A stretch of 64,000 bases of DNA from Hermodice carunculata (lineage: Eukaryota; Annelida; Polychaeta; Eunicida; Amphinomidae). Both the position numbers and the translations under genes were made by a program. Each line of letters opens with the position of its first letter. The first letter of the stretch is position 1. Under the pieces are notes generated by a model. The model was not told the DNA's origin. It was given only the letters and a program-made list of their open reading frames with translations, and did no database searches. Positions 1 through 13,043 of the stretch are shown here, in pieces. The stretch lies in NCBI GenBank assembly GCA_964020975.1, contig OZ026624.1, positions 73,550,571 to 73,614,570 on the forward strand, read 5' to 3'.

Positions 1-1147
1 CATAACCCGATTCTCAAAATTTGTCCCATGATGTAAACTAACTTAACATGATCGAATTATGCAAACAAAAGACGATTGAAATTTCATGAAAATTATCCAT
101 ATTTTTTAGAACCATTCTCACATAGATGTGTGATTTCCAGTACAATATATGGGTTTCAGACGTAATGAAATCCTATTCCATACTAACTGATGCTAAGGAA
201 TATCAATTGATGCTTAAATTCACGGGATATCTTGCAGACATCCCAAAGTATACCCCCAGCACAACATGGACAAGCTGTTTACTGTTGTCTACTGCCATGC
301 TGTTATACAACCATTTTGCATGCATAATAACGTAGCTTGCAGGGTCTGGACGTGTATACAAAGCAACGTACTGTCTACAGTTCAATTGACCATCTCCTTT
401 GGAAGGCAGAGGTCATAGTGCAAATGAGCCCCTCCCCCACCTCTCTCCCCCGACAGTGTCACTGAAAGCATAACAGTCTTCCAGTCCACAATGACTGCTT
501 TAGTAACTTTATGGTTTTCATAAACACATAACTGAAGTGCGGAACAATTAAGTGTGTTGATCAGCGTCATGCCAGTGATTTCGTGAAGGCTGCAGTGGTG
601 CACGTTTGTTGCTTCTTTTTCTTCATGTAACTTGTGAGATGAGATCTGTTCTTGATAGTTGCTGTAGTATGTTCTTAGTGCTTGTGTTTGTGTGTAACTA
701 ATGCTTTGCTTTCACAACACGATCAAGGGATAAAGACGGTTATATTTCTACATTTTATTTCCCCATGGATAATAATATTATGCGTACATTGCATATAAAT
801 ATACAAATAATATTCATATTTGCATGTACATACCCATCTGTCTCCAAAAGTGCTGACGCTCTGTGGCGTTGGCACCTCCCTGCAGTGGGCACTTTGGTTT
901 TTAACTAGGCCCAAGGTTGCCCTTTATGGATACGTTTCACTGTATATGTAAACCCAGGAATTGGGTGCACATCTGATTGTAACTGTTGATGATATTCAAG
1001 TTTTAAAATGTGAAATGTCTCTTATTGTCATGATTTTAAATGCTATTAGTATATTTATGCATTCACACCTCACTCAATCAAATACGATTTTTGTTTTTGA
1101 TGTGGGATGTATGAGGTCAGCTGATTTTCTCCCCGCACGGCAATCCA
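1..1147. other. Unassigned sequence
   Basis: I see no recognisable gene, repeat array or RNA here. The short open frames show no conserved motif. The stretch ends where the first DIRS-like fossil is cut off. Confidence 0.5.
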
Positions 1148-2770
1148 TTAAAGTGCTGTGCTAAATGCTTCGAAAATAAAGCAACTGGATGAGCTACCCA
1201 TAGGGAGACAAGTGTCATAGTAGAAGTTGTTCTGCCATGGAGTCCCTAGTAAGAAGTGATCTGACTGATGGACAGGCAGATTTCTGAAGGCCTCATGGAT
1301 ATCAAACTTTGCAAGATATACCATGTCTTTCGTATCCACTGTTTCGCTTATTGCATCTTGCACTGTTGTAACTGAAGTTATTTCCTCAGGTATGAAGTCA
1401 TTTACTGAATTGCCCTTTGGGTATGAAAGATGATGGATCATGCTGTAAGTGTTTGGCTGGTGTTTGGGGACGACTCCTACTGGTGACATATGAAAATAGT
1501 TCCGGAAAGGGGGTTCTTTGAAGGGCCCTACTATTCGACCAAACTTCACTTCCTTTTGTAACTTCTCTGTGACCACATCTGGAAACTCGTAGGCTGATTT
1601 TAAATTTGTTAGAAACCCTGTTACCGGTCGATGGAAACAACCTAGCCAAAAGCCATCCCGGAAATCGCTAACTAACATTCTATGCTGCCCTGGGTGATAT
1701 CCCTCCACGAAACTCTTCAGAACGTCGGCTCTTTTGGGCGTGGTTACCCCTGAGGCACATATATATCCCGTTTCCCCTGCCCCTGGGGGCACCAGGGGAT
1801 GGGAAGGGTTCTTCCCAGCTGACAAAGTCCGCCCTTTGCAATGCATCTCTAAGGGGAGAGTCCCCTCCTGGCTGTTCGTATGAGTGACAAAATTGGTTTC
1901 CTCTTCCCCAGTGACGGTCGCACGGACCCCATTGCACTTGTGTCATTTATGGGCCCTGTTACACACTTCACATGGTTGGCCCCTGTGGAATTTAAAGCAA
2001 ACATTGGGGGGTAGGGACTGTTGCAAAAAGGCTTGTTCGAATGAAAGGGCTAGGGATGTGTGCCAACTTTGAGCAGTTCCAGGTTGGTTAGGAACCAAGA
2101 CTGGGTTACCCTCCCTATCCAGATCAAACTCAATATGATAATTTAGCCAAGCAAAGTTATCCTTAGCCATTGAGGAAATATGATTGGCATAGTGCATCAA
2201 CCCAGGAGCCTCTTCAGGTATTTCAGGGTGAGCACTGCTGCGTAAAGGTGAAACACACTGGTTCACTCACCTATCATTTCACCTTAAGTGACCTGAGGGA
2301 CTTCACCTTCTTGTCAGACTTCCTCTTCTTGTAGAAAAGAATAAAGGGGTGTCTTGTGGCCTGCAACAGTGCATCAAAATCTACATACTTGTTATGCCAA
2401 ATTTTTTTCTCATCTGGAGGGAAACCCTTGCGTGGAAATGACTGCTTGAATTATTTGCTTGTGATTCTGTTCATGTGGGGGCTGCATCCTCATTTACTGC
2501 TGCTACCATGTCCTCAAATTGGTCACAACCTGAGCCATGCCTAGAAGTCTCGAACTTATCTAATATCTCACTTTTCTGATGTTCATCTTCATTTTCACTT
2601 TCACTGTCACTTCCTGTTTCTGACTCGTCATCTGTATCCTCCTCATCTGAACTACTACTACTACTGCTACTACTAATCGACACCTGCCGATGCTTTTTGC
2701 TCCCTTTCTTCTCTTTTGCTGCCTCAATATTAGTTGTATCACTTCATTCTGCACCTTAACCATGGCTCAC
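1148..2770 (-). mobile_element. DIRS-like (tyrosine-recombinase) retroelement fossil A, partial
   Basis: Read on the minus strand, this fragment runs from the 5' part of the element into its reverse transcriptase. An acidic, serine-rich stretch at 2471-2683 resembles the start of a DIRS ORF1. A Cys/His zinc-binding-like segment at 1943-2266 resembles the ORF1 C-terminus. At 1148-1846 is the N-terminal part of a reverse transcriptase, with the family signature SPVGVVPK followed by IHHLSYPKGNSVND and LAKFDIHEAFRNLPV. DIRS elements normally carry ORF1, RT-RNase H, a tyrosine recombinase and often a methyltransferase-like ORF; here everything after the early RT is missing. The copy is truncated and broken, with a few interruptions in the part that remains. 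It is related to fossil B but is not a copy of it. The RT frame of about 230 residues is still open, so it is not extremely old. Confidence 0.8.
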
Positions 2771-4189
2771 TGCTGGTCTATGCCCACATCCTGTTGAATG
2801 CTACCCTGACAAGAGCCGCCGGACTGGGGCTCTATTTCTTCAGTCTGCCTGATTCTTCTTCCTTCCTCTTGAGGGCCTGAGGGCCTCTGGGAAGGCATTC
2901 TTGTTGTGCGTACCTGGCATTCTGCAAGGGAAAGGATTCACCCCAAACAGTTTGCTTAACAGGCACACGAGGTTACTGCTCGAACTATCACCCCTTCCTT
3001 TTTTTTGTTACAAATCCAGAAAGCTGTACTCAGCCAGATTAGGCCATAAGGCCACATTGCTGACAGGTGAAATAGTATGTATTGTATAACCCACATCAGG
3101 CCTTCATATTTCTATTCAATTCAGATGCAAAAAGGTGACGAAATATATATATATACCAACTGCTGAACCCAAGGCGGCAAAAATATACACACAATAAACA
3201 AAAGCCAGGACTGCCAGGATGTTACTGAGGGTGAACAATGCACCACTCAACATGTGTAACACACATAGATGGAACACCATAGAGAGGCGTGTAACATTGT
3301 CATTTTTTTTATCTTTTACTTTAACCCGTGATATTTATAACCGATATGTATGTAGCCACTGCACTTAATTTCTGTGCACCTTGGTGAACCCAACGCCAAA
3401 CACAGCTTGTGGCGGCCAGCTACATGCAGGTAACATAAGCTGTTTCTAATACCTGTGGACATTAATACCAAAACACAAACTTTCCAGTTACCTTGTCCAC
3501 TTTGCTTAGTTTGATAATCAGAAGTGTTTGTAATTATGAGTGTTCATTTTAAGTTGCACTGAGTGCTCTGTAACAAATCCCTAGTCAAGAGCACACAGTG
3601 GTTACCTGAGCACTCCCTGCTTCTGATGGCCTGATGTATTGCTGTTGCTGTCCACTATGTAGATGCTGAAAGTACCTTGGAGCTAGAAAACATATCAGGC
3701 CTTTATAGAAATGGCACCTCCAGTCCCTAACCAGCACATATATCCGGTTCCTACCATTTTCACATTACATAACCTTGGCTACTATTAATTAGTTTGAAGA
3801 ATTGTTTGTACTGTGAAACCGTTTCAGTGATTCGAAACGTACAGCCAACTGGAACATGGAACTTAAGGCAGGTGGGCTCTTCAATGAGATGTATTAATTA
3901 GAGAAAGGTAGCAGAAGGAACTTTGAAAATATGACCTTAAAAAGGAGGTGGTCTGTCATTACAGTGGTCTCTCAAAACAGGCCTCACTGTATTGGAATCA
4001 TACAGAGCAAAAGTCCTGAAGCTTTCTATAAATAGGCGCCTGCTATCTCAAGTCGGCCCTGGTGCCCTTGATTTATTTTCACAAAATTATAGCCACTAGT
4101 AAGTACAAGGAAGTGTATGCAACAGTCCAATTGCTTATACAATCACTATGTGACCTACACACATAACATGTTTCTTGATTGCAGTGCAG
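2771..4189. other. Unassigned sequence between two DIRS-like fossils
   Basis: No protein motif is recognisable on either strand. It may be non-coding end sequence of fossil A or B, but I found no convincing terminal or split repeats by eye. Confidence 0.4.
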
Positions 4190-7100
4190 TGCACATCTGT
4201 CGTGCCAAGTATTTCCTGTCCCCCTGGGTATTAATATGTTGTGACCCCAATATGTGGCTGTCTGGAATGCCTTGCTGATTATCCCACAATGCTGCTTCGA
4301 TGCGGAAACTGTCCTTTCTAATTTGTAGGGTCTAAATTACAGAATTTAAGGCAAACTCAAAGCTGTGCATCACATTGGCTTTTGTTTGAAAACAAATTAC
4401 TAGGGTTGTTGTCGCTGTGCTGTACATACCTCATGAACAGGTATACTGGACAATAGGGGCCAGATTTTGCTCTAAAGCTAATGTTGTGAGATTGGCTGGT
4501 GGTGTTATGTTTGAAACATGTGAATTTTACATTCACTTCTGTTGGGAGATTTTGACGAAATATGATGGGTACATCTCCTAGCATCAGGCTGTTGTTCTGC
4601 CCTGATCGCCCTGTACAGGTGATATCCCGCACACAGGCATATATATGAAAGGTGAATGTGAACATTGCGTGACACTATTTTTTTCATAACCTGATAAGTT
4701 CCTGTCAGCAGTGTAGTTAAGATTGGGGCTGTTATGGGTAGCGGCATGTCTAAAGATGGACAAAGGCTGTGTGCTCTTGCCCTTAACTTTTGAATGACAA
4801 TTTTTGTTTCTGATCTGGATGACCCCGAGTTTTGTGTAGGAAACTAACAGCTGTCAGATGGGTCTGAATAGTCTTTCCTTTATAGTTTTTATTAAACAGA
4901 AATGCTACAAAGAGGGCCACTGTTGTGCGAGTAAGGGGACAAGAGGCACCCAGGCCATATGTGATTCAAAGCTCTTGGCAGTTCTTAGTGAAGCTGTATT
5001 GGGGCCACTGATGAGGTCATAAGCCGTTTCAATAAGTTCTCTGGTTTCAGGTTCTTTGGCATCGATGTGGGGGTATTGTGGCTCTGTGGAGAGAGAATTT
5101 GAATGTTTTAATCAAGCCGTGCCGTGAGGCATTGACCCTTAGGTTGACAGATCCAGCAACATGCCATGATTTAACCCTTATACATTTAATTGTAAACAAG
5201 TGATGACCAGCTTCTGTATGCCGTTAGTTATCAATGAATCTTTGGATGACTGCTAGTAACATTTGCAATGAGGGCCTCGTTGTCTGTTAAGAGGACAATC
5301 AAATGGTTTCTCATCAGAGAGCCCCAGATGTACAGTGCTACCACTATAGGAACTACTTCAAGAAAGGTTATATTGTATGTTCCCATGCTAAGGAAAATGT
5401 TGCACATAGCCATCTAGATGCAAATATGGCTGCAAACCTGTTTCAAGTGCAATGGTGCCGTAGGACACCCAATCCTCATTTAGGAAAATGGCGCACCCAT
5501 TAAAATGCTCTAAGAACTGTAGCCAGCACAGAATGTCTGCCCTTGCCTCTATGATTATTGATGCAAAATAGTGTGCTTTTGAAACATGCAGTGTTAAGTC
5601 TATCATTCACCTTAGGAATGCCTTCCCAGGTTGAGTGGCTTTACTGGCAAAAGATAGGAAGCCAATGCAAGATTGAATTTCTCTCAGTTTCATTTTCTTT
5701 CTTTTCTTGCTTGTGTCTAAAAGTTCACAATATAACTCAATTTTGTCTCCTGGAAATGAGAGTTCCATTGTAGTGGAATCCAGTTCCATGCCTAACAATG
5801 TTAAAAGCTGGGATGGCTAAAAACAGTTTTGTTATGAGCAACAGGTATGCCCAAAATGTCACATAGTGCTAGGAATTTATGGAGGGCTTCATGACATTCT
5901 GCCTCATTTTCCTCAGCAGTAGAAAATTATTGAGGTGGTAGCAGCATGCTGGCACATTTAGTGTATTGAGGTTGATCCATTCTATGACAGAACTGGCTTT
6001 TTCCGAATTTAGGTATGAGCAAGACGTGCCCATCAGAACGCATCTGTCGTAGTAATACTGCTCTTGCCAGGCAAAGCAAAGAAAAGGGTAATCCTCTGGT
6101 TTAACTGTGGAAAGCTTCCAACATATCTTGATTCTGCTATGAAAGAAAACCTCAGCAAAGATTTGACGAGTCTAACTGCATTGTGAACCACAGCATACTG
6201 TACACATGCTGCATCCTGTGGTATTCCCTAGTAAATTGACATTGTATGTTGGGCAAAAGAAGGATGATGAATCAGTCTCAAGTCACCATGTTTCTTTCTA
6301 AAAGGCTAAAGAGCAAATTCTCAAACAGTTTGTATGTACCTAATCCTGCTTTGTGGCAGGCTGCTATTTCTTTATTCACTTTTTGGGACACAATATTGGG
6401 GTGTTTCCTTGCCGATTTCAAATTCTTGCAATTTTGACCTAATCTTGGGCCTTCCAAATGAATTGGAAAACCCTTTGTTAGGCCATTTAGAATGTATGTC
6501 TTCCTGTCTTTATCACATGCTTTGAGAAAAGATTTTAATTTCTTGACATTCACTTGGGTTGGCAATGGCAGATTAGGTATGTTGGGATTTTGTCTTTTAG
6601 GCAAAAGACTGGTCGCACTGGTCTTTATCCTTATTGGGACATTTTGAGATGGGATGAGATCCTGTACATCCTGAACAGTGTGTGCCATTGTGATATTTGG
6701 AACAGAACCCACAGGGGATTCTGTTCTTTCTCTTGTTTTTGGAACGAAAGGGCTGGTTTCTTTGGTTTGAAAATTGGTTGTCTCATTACTTTACTATGCC
6801 CCGAGAGGTTGCAATGTTCATGGTTACATTGTCGACCTCACCCCATCTCAAATCTTCTGATTATTTCATTTGGTCGAAAGACTAACCAAGTTGCTGTATT
6901 TTAACAAATTGGATGCTTCCCCTGGTTCTCTTTACAGTATGACAGACATAAAAAATCGGAAATGCATCCTTTCATTCTGAGAGTGACAGGGCGCACTGCT
7001 CAGTTCGCTACCACACTAATTCTGGGACCTTCACCCCATTGTTGAGTGTCGAGCCTTAAGGAGCTGTCGTCTTTGTTAAGTAACAGGTAAAAATTTATAT

Positions 7101-7720
7101 ATTCCCATGCCCAAATCTTTTGGCATAGTTTTGTTAGGACTTTGGCATGAATGGGCCTATTTACAGAGAACTGGGAGGAACCCTGAGTGAGTGGCAGTTT
7201 GGAGGTACCTGTGTGTCTGGTCTCCACGCCCGAGCTAGAATGAGATGCTATGGCTTCCAGGGTCAGCCTAAAGCCCCGCTGGATACCATGGTCCACTAAA
7301 TTGGCGATGTTCGTCATGGAGTGCTGGTGAAGCTGTGGGGGTGTGCAAGAGGGTTACTCAGGTGGTGATGGTTGAGGAGAGGGGGTCACCTCTCCTAATC
7401 TCCTGGGGGGTCACTCACTTCTGCTCTTCATAGTCCTCTGCTGAAGGGGAGTAGGTCTGACCTTGGGCTTCCTGGACTTTCTGCCAGACATCATGGTCTC
7501 TTGCTAGAATAGAGAAACAAGGCCTTAAATACCATCCCTTTTTATTTCCTTCTTGTTCATACTTATGTACAGTGCAAACACTGGTAAGAACCCATTGAGG
7601 ACATGCATTGGTATAAAATTGTGGCGTATTGAAATGGATTAGATAGTGTTTATTGGGTTTAAAAACACTGTTTGCCACATTAATAATATTAAAACTGGCA
7701 GCAAAACTATTTCCCCACAA
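4190..7720 (-). mobile_element. DIRS-like (tyrosine-recombinase) retroelement fossil B, with ORF1, RT, RNase H and recombinase
   Basis: Read on the minus strand, the parts lie in the normal DIRS order. ORF1-like sequence is at about 7490-6780, with KIWAWEYINFYLLL and a small Cys/His cluster near 6810-6850. The RT N-terminus is at 6712-6278, containing NLKSARKHPNIV. Later RT sequence is near 5960-5800, and the RT connection (LGMELDSTTMELSFPGDKI) at 5798-5607. RNase H-like sequence is at 5606-5231, with ITFLEVVPIVVALYIWG and LLTDNEALIANV. A tyrosine recombinase is at 4747-4200, with FTCFKHN, GPYCPVYLFMRYV and a later GIPDSHI segment. The DIRS recombinase integrates a circular DNA intermediate, so no DDE integrase is expected. 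The copy covers most of an element but is broken in many places, probably ten or more. It is more eroded than fossil A and therefore probably older. Confidence 0.85.
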
Positions 7721-9083
7721 GTAATGAAAACTCTGCTAGCACAAATTTGCAAATGACAAAGTCAAGTCATTCTGAGGTGCAGTAAAATCTGTGTGGCAGT
7801 GTTTTGTTGTACCTAACAGCACTGTACTATATTTCCTTATTTTGACTGGCGCACCCAGGAGCTCACAGACTTGCCTTTCCCCACTCTGCCATGTAAAACA
7901 GCAATAAAAGATTTTGATACCAAGCCATGAGTAAATAAATATACATATCTCGCAAAGTTGAGCCAATGGGAGCGCTACAGTATTCCCCAGCACAATGTGC
8001 TGCAACATGCAGCCATAAACCGAGAGTGCTACAGCTTCCCTGACCATACATTCACCACAACTCACAGACTCCTGCCAACCACGGACACAGCAATCCCTTG
8101 AGTCATGGGCTGTTTGATGGCTAAAACACGTGTAATACATGCTTAAAACCAAAGGCCATCACATCTGAGATCAGGACAGGACGAGTTTGTCTGTGCAAGA
8201 CCCTGCACATCCCCACTGAATACCAGCGCAGGTGCCTATGACCCAGGGATCCCTGCAAAATCTAATAATGGATGTCTCCATCCTGCTCATATCCACCACA
8301 AATATTGGAATTGAGGACACATAGTAAAAGTTAGAATCCTCGGTCGTGAGGCGGAACCAAACAATACAGTGTAGACAGACATACAGGCCTGACACCTATC
8401 TTAATCAGTTAATATCTCTGCCTTATGCTGCCAGGCAGAACATGTAGTTAGTTTTGCTGATTGTTTGGTTGCCTGTGAATACAGCGGGTACCTGAACCTT
8501 TTATTTCCTTGTCTGCCGTCAAGCCAAAAAGCATCAGTGATGCAAGAAATACAAATGGGCCAAACGAATGCCGCCATAAACATAATTGTTCCTGTGAACA
8601 TCTATATAAAGTGGTCATTTGACCCCATCAAAATGGCAATGAAGGATCATGTGATCAGTAAAATGTTGCACCAGTCAAATGTAACTCAACATCTCACCTG
8701 ATTTAGGAGAGTCCTCTCTTTATGTAGAGAATGGCACCCCGATCCACTTCCAATACTTTGTAATGCCAACTCCCCAACTCAAATGGACTCTGAATTTCTG
8801 GAATATGAGAACGGCAGTGGTCTCTGTACGTTTTCACAAGGGCAGGGCATTTTGTTCTGAAAAGGGCATCTTGTCAACATGGGTAGGGACCATAAGTGCA
8901 CCGCAAAAGTAAGGTTCTAGATAAAATAACGTATGTTTCATGCAAAACTGAAAAAAAAATTAATGAGTGTATCTAAACTATGGTGAAAATACTTTATTAT
9001 ATTTTCTTTGAAAGCAGCTTACATAAGATTTGTAGTCAAAATTGAAGAAATGGGCCATAAAGCGTCAAAGCATGATGTATATT
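7721..9083. other. Unassigned sequence
   Basis: A 138-codon minus-strand open frame (7736-8152) is cysteine-rich but shows no family motif, and I treat it as chance. I see no repeats or RNA genes. Confidence 0.4.
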
Positions 9084-9208
9084 TCACAGAAAAGGGGCAG
9101 GGAGCAAAGTAAAAAGGTAGAGATCAAAGAAAAAGGGCAGGGAACAAAAGATAAAGGGCAGGGTAAATCTCCATTCTATTTTAAGCTGCAGTGACCACTG
9201 CAGTGGAC

Positions 9209-9425
9209 TCACCTCCAAACGTTTGTGTTTCCAGTGTATCGTGAGGTACTTCATGTCCATCATAGAGAGCCGTGCATCCAGAAACAAGTTGATTTCTTCC
9301 CGCCAGTCCTTATAGGTGGCTTGCCAAAAAGGTTCTGGGGGGACATCCATGGGGAGACATGAGGCACTGCCATCTGTTGGATGTAAGGGAGTTCTAGCAG
9401 TGGCTCCACAAGAGACGTGTTATCG
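9209..9425 (-). other. Possible protein-coding exon with consensus splice donor
   Basis: On the minus strand an open frame of about 70 codons reads through FWQATYKDWREEINLFLD and ends in HWKHKRLE. It is followed directly by a near-perfect donor, GGAG|GTGAGT, at about 9209. The composition (W, K, E and aromatic rich) is protein-like, but I recognise no domain. It could be a host exon or a piece of a retroelement ORF. It lies upstream of fossil B in the same orientation. Confidence 0.2.
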
Positions 9426-10003
9426 AACCATTGATGCCTTGTGGTAACATAAGTCGTTTTCACCCACTTGGAGGGCCACAACCTGTGGTTGGAACTGTTT
9501 CATGACTGTCCCACGAGGTCTCAAGTCATGGTGAAAGGTACCCAGGAATGTGGCCCCCACCTCTGCCATGGAATCTGACATGAAACGATGAAAGGTCTAC
9601 TTTGATTGCTGGATGCTCCTTCCCGAAAGCAGATTCCAGTGTGTGCATGCAGCTGCGACCTAACACCAAGATCTGTGGGGTTGCTGCCCTGATATTCTGG
9701 AGTCAATTGAATGGCAGGAGTAGATTACGAAGCGATAGGGTGTAGTTGCCTTGTAAAATTACTTACATTGTGTTAGGCTTGATGATCGTCATTCGTACTC
9801 GTAATGGTACACTCATAAAAAAGGAGAGAGAGCGCAAAATCATAAATGTGTCTCCAAAAACATGGATTACAAATGATGCCTGAAAATGATGCTACTTATC
9901 ACTACATTTGAAGGAAAAACTACCCTCTTCAGTTATGGAAATTATTTGACTGTCTTTGAACACACACTGACTTCAGAACTGGAACGGCATGTTCATGAAC
10001 CCA

Positions 10004-10195
10004 CTAATGTGAGCACATGTGTGGCCACACTTGAGATCCATGAGGGTTATGCTTTGATCGTATGTTCAAATAACAAGCTCTGCACAGAACTTCTTTACAC
10101 AATACGCATTTGTAATGGTTATCAACATAATGCTTACAGCCTAAACAAAGTCCGGTTTTTCGTCTGTATGTGGACCCGCACCTATCCGTTGACAT
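10004..10195 (-). CDS. Cysteine-rich zinc-binding-like fragment
   Basis: This open frame of about 63 codons is packed with cysteine and histidine in paired spacing: a C-x2-C pair (CLGC), then YKCVLCKEVLCRACYLN, then H. The in-frame upstream sequence is open for about 13 more codons. The pattern resembles the cysteine-rich C-terminal domain of piggyBac-type transposases (C-x2-C, then YxCxxC, LC, CY/F, H). I could not find the DDE catalytic body upstream on the minus strand (10.2-10.7 kb). That region instead reads as Ser/Asn-rich pieces in shifting frames. It may be the decayed tail of a transposase or of another zinc-finger protein. Confidence 0.3.
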   Translation of the reverse strand: MSTDRCGSTYRRKTGLCLGCKHYVDNHYKCVLCKEVLCRACYLNIRSKHNPHGSQVWPHMCSH

Positions 10196-10275
10196 ATCTG
10201 GATGTCCATCAACTTGTGCCTGTGACTATAAGTGTCTCCTTGTTTAATATACATGGCCATAGTTTGAGCTGCTAA

Positions 10276-11979
10276 TGCCTGTATTCACAGCACTGTTCAA
10301 AACATCATTCTTTCCAGGATTGTCTTTGCCGCACGGTTTTTAGCAGCAATTGTTGCACAAAGGTTCAATTAGGGCAGCCGTCGACTTGTCTCCATTAGTG
10401 TTCACATTGTGGGAGCTCTGGTATTCACAAGTGTTTCTCACAGTTTCGACATCATGACTGTGCAGGCCCGTTTCAGTAATTGACCCAAAATTACTACCTG
10501 AACCAATTAAGTTTGTTCATGTACATTTTCTCTGACATTGACCTCTAAATCTCTGTTGAATTCGGACCTTTCATTTTTCGGAATTGGTAATGAGTCCATA
10601 TTCCTCTCTGTTTTCTGACCATTTCTTTGCCCTGCTCTAGTCTTTCGAAATTTATAAGGGGGATTTGCGTTTGTAATCCTGAACATTTGGTATCGTCTCC
10701 TCGAAGTTTGATTCACTATCTGTCTTGAATTTTATGCTGATGGCCACACCCAAATTTCCACCCGTAACTTTCCAGGAAGAGATTTCATATTCTACCAAAA
10801 GGGGTCAATGGTGTTCCTCAATGCAAGTGGTTTTTGGTGCCTATCCATTTTCACACAACATAATCCCTAAGTGGCACGAATTTGAGCATATTTGAGGAGC
10901 GATTTTCAACCTGATTTGGTTACCAGACCAGTGATCCCCAACTAACTACTGCTTGATCCATACGTAAGGATAATGTTTCATTGCTCTGGTTGTTACATCG
11001 ATATATGTTAGCAAGAGGTCTTACTGCATTGTGAATCAAATCTTCCAACAAATAATAACGTGTTTTTTGGGTTTTGTGCTGCAAATATTTGCTGAGCTGA
11101 GGACAAGGGTTCAAACATAATTTTTGTTTTAGTTTGTTTTTTGTTTGTTTGTGTTTTTGCCTTTTAGAATTGACATCCATTAAGTCAATGATACATGCCG
11201 CTTGTGTAATCCAGTTGAAACGCACTTCAGGTTAAGTGCCATAAATGTACTGGTCATCAACTGTCGGTGGAACTTCAATAAATCTGGCACATAATTTGCA
11301 TTACATATGAACGAAAGAAGTGAAAATATATATTGTGTCATGTGATTATCTATGTATGAAATCATGCTTCTTCAATTCAATGTAGAAAGCCACAATTTGC
11401 ACGCAATAACTTGTTTGTTAGTATATCATCTACAATTTTTAGTAAGATATCTCAGATCCTTTCATGAGAAAGTCTAGTGCTTCTCATATATAAAATGTAA
11501 CTATTGTGTTGTGCATCATCAAAGGACAGACAGATAGGTCAGTAAATGGTATTAAACCTGCTGATAGTGGCCACACCATATTTGTCATTAGCCTTCCATG
11601 AGTATTTCGTTTAACTTGCGTTTTAATACATTGTCTAATAATACAGTTACTGTCCAGCTGCTTGTATCCCTTACAAAATAGGTGACATCGCAAATTGAAT
11701 ATAACTACAATTTTCCCCGCATGGTATACCGAAGAAAAGTCCTAATATTTGACATTGTTCTTCATTTATATGTCAGCTAAAGCAGCTGTTACATGTATTA
11801 TATTGTACCTTACCGATGCGATATTTGCATTTGGTATCACGTTTGACATATATACACTGACAAGTTATTGTCCCTGGCCTCTGGCCCTTATTTACTTCTT
11901 ACTTAGTTTGACACAGTTACATATACGTTGCATGGCCAAGTAAACTATGAATAAATTTAACCAATTTTACTGCTCAAAT
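10276..11979. other. Unassigned sequence
   Basis: Short open frames only, none with a recognisable motif. The minus strand at about 10.3-10.7 kb reads as protein-like Ser/Asn-rich segments in shifting frames that may belong with the cysteine-rich fragment beside it. Confidence 0.4.
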
Positions 11980-11984
11980 GTATG

Positions 11985-12078
<94 letters not shown>

Positions 12079-12114
12079 AACGGACAGACAGAGAGAGAGA
12101 GAGAGAGAGAGAGA
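11980..12114. repeat. Compound (TA)n-(GA)n microsatellite
   Basis: About 50 bases of TA repeats switch directly at 12031 to GA repeats. The GA part is interrupted once by a short GACAAACGGACAGACA segment and then resumes. Confidence 0.95.
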
Positions 12115-12890
12115 AATTGATCTTTTAATCTTTAAACAGCTCTTTGTCTAAAATTACTTGTCAATTGTTTCAGAAAGACAAACGGACACGTCCGAGGGGC
12201 CTGGCTCTTAACTTGGTGTGACTCATATGAGTGAGGTTGATATAAGATTTAGAGGACAAAGTAGTTTATGCCGGCTTTGGGTAATCATTCAAAAATCAGT
12301 TGACCCGTGAGTTTTGAAATTGCACATGACAATTGTTGTTTGCAGGGGCCAAGTTAAGAATGCACGTTTGTTGTGTTGACTTCATTGCTTAAGTAAAAGG
12401 GCCACTTCAGTGATTGAGAAAAATTGGCTATGTACTATTTGAGCCTGTACTGTGGTATTTCATATTATGTTCATAAAAAAACGCTAGGTTGGGACTGCAC
12501 ATGGATCACCTATAATTATTTTTCAAGATAATAAAGATACTTTTGCAAGTTTCACTTTTCTCTCGATAGCTAGGGAACTATTTGCGCTTGGACTTTGATA
12601 TGGCCCATGGTAGTAGTCCTCTAGTCTAGGCCGACACTGAGCAAATTTGATAATGGCCTAGTCCACAACAGTTATTGCCACGTAAGCCCTTGTTCACAAG
12701 GTACACTGAACACTGTAATTATCCTCTTGTGTATTATTGAGGCTTCCCTGAACACCAGTATGAAGTTGTAAAAACATCAAAAAAATTAGCGTTCCATGTT
12801 TTTCAATTCAGGGTTACTTGGTGAAATTCTAAGCATTAAAAGTCTTAGAACTTTCTTCTTTATAACTGGTGCTTTACGCATAAAGCGCAT
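12115..12890. other. Unassigned sequence left of the tandem array
   Basis: Unique sequence with no recognised gene. It ends at the left boundary of the first 5.44-kb unit, where the bases before AAAATTAACA differ from those at the two internal unit junctions. Confidence 0.5.
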
Positions 12891-13043
12891 AAAATTAACA
12901 AAGAAAAAAAAGAAAGAAAGGAAAGCATTGAGGACGATATACTATGTGCAGCCAGTATTGACCAGCTTGAGGGGAAAGGTTAAATAGGTGAAAAACTCTT
13001 TTCCAATGCACCATATGAAAACCTGGTTGCTGGGGGACTTGCA

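Noticed and set aside
7736-8152. 138-codon cysteine-rich minus-strand frame
   Set aside because: Cysteine spacing is irregular and no family pattern or splice signal supports it.
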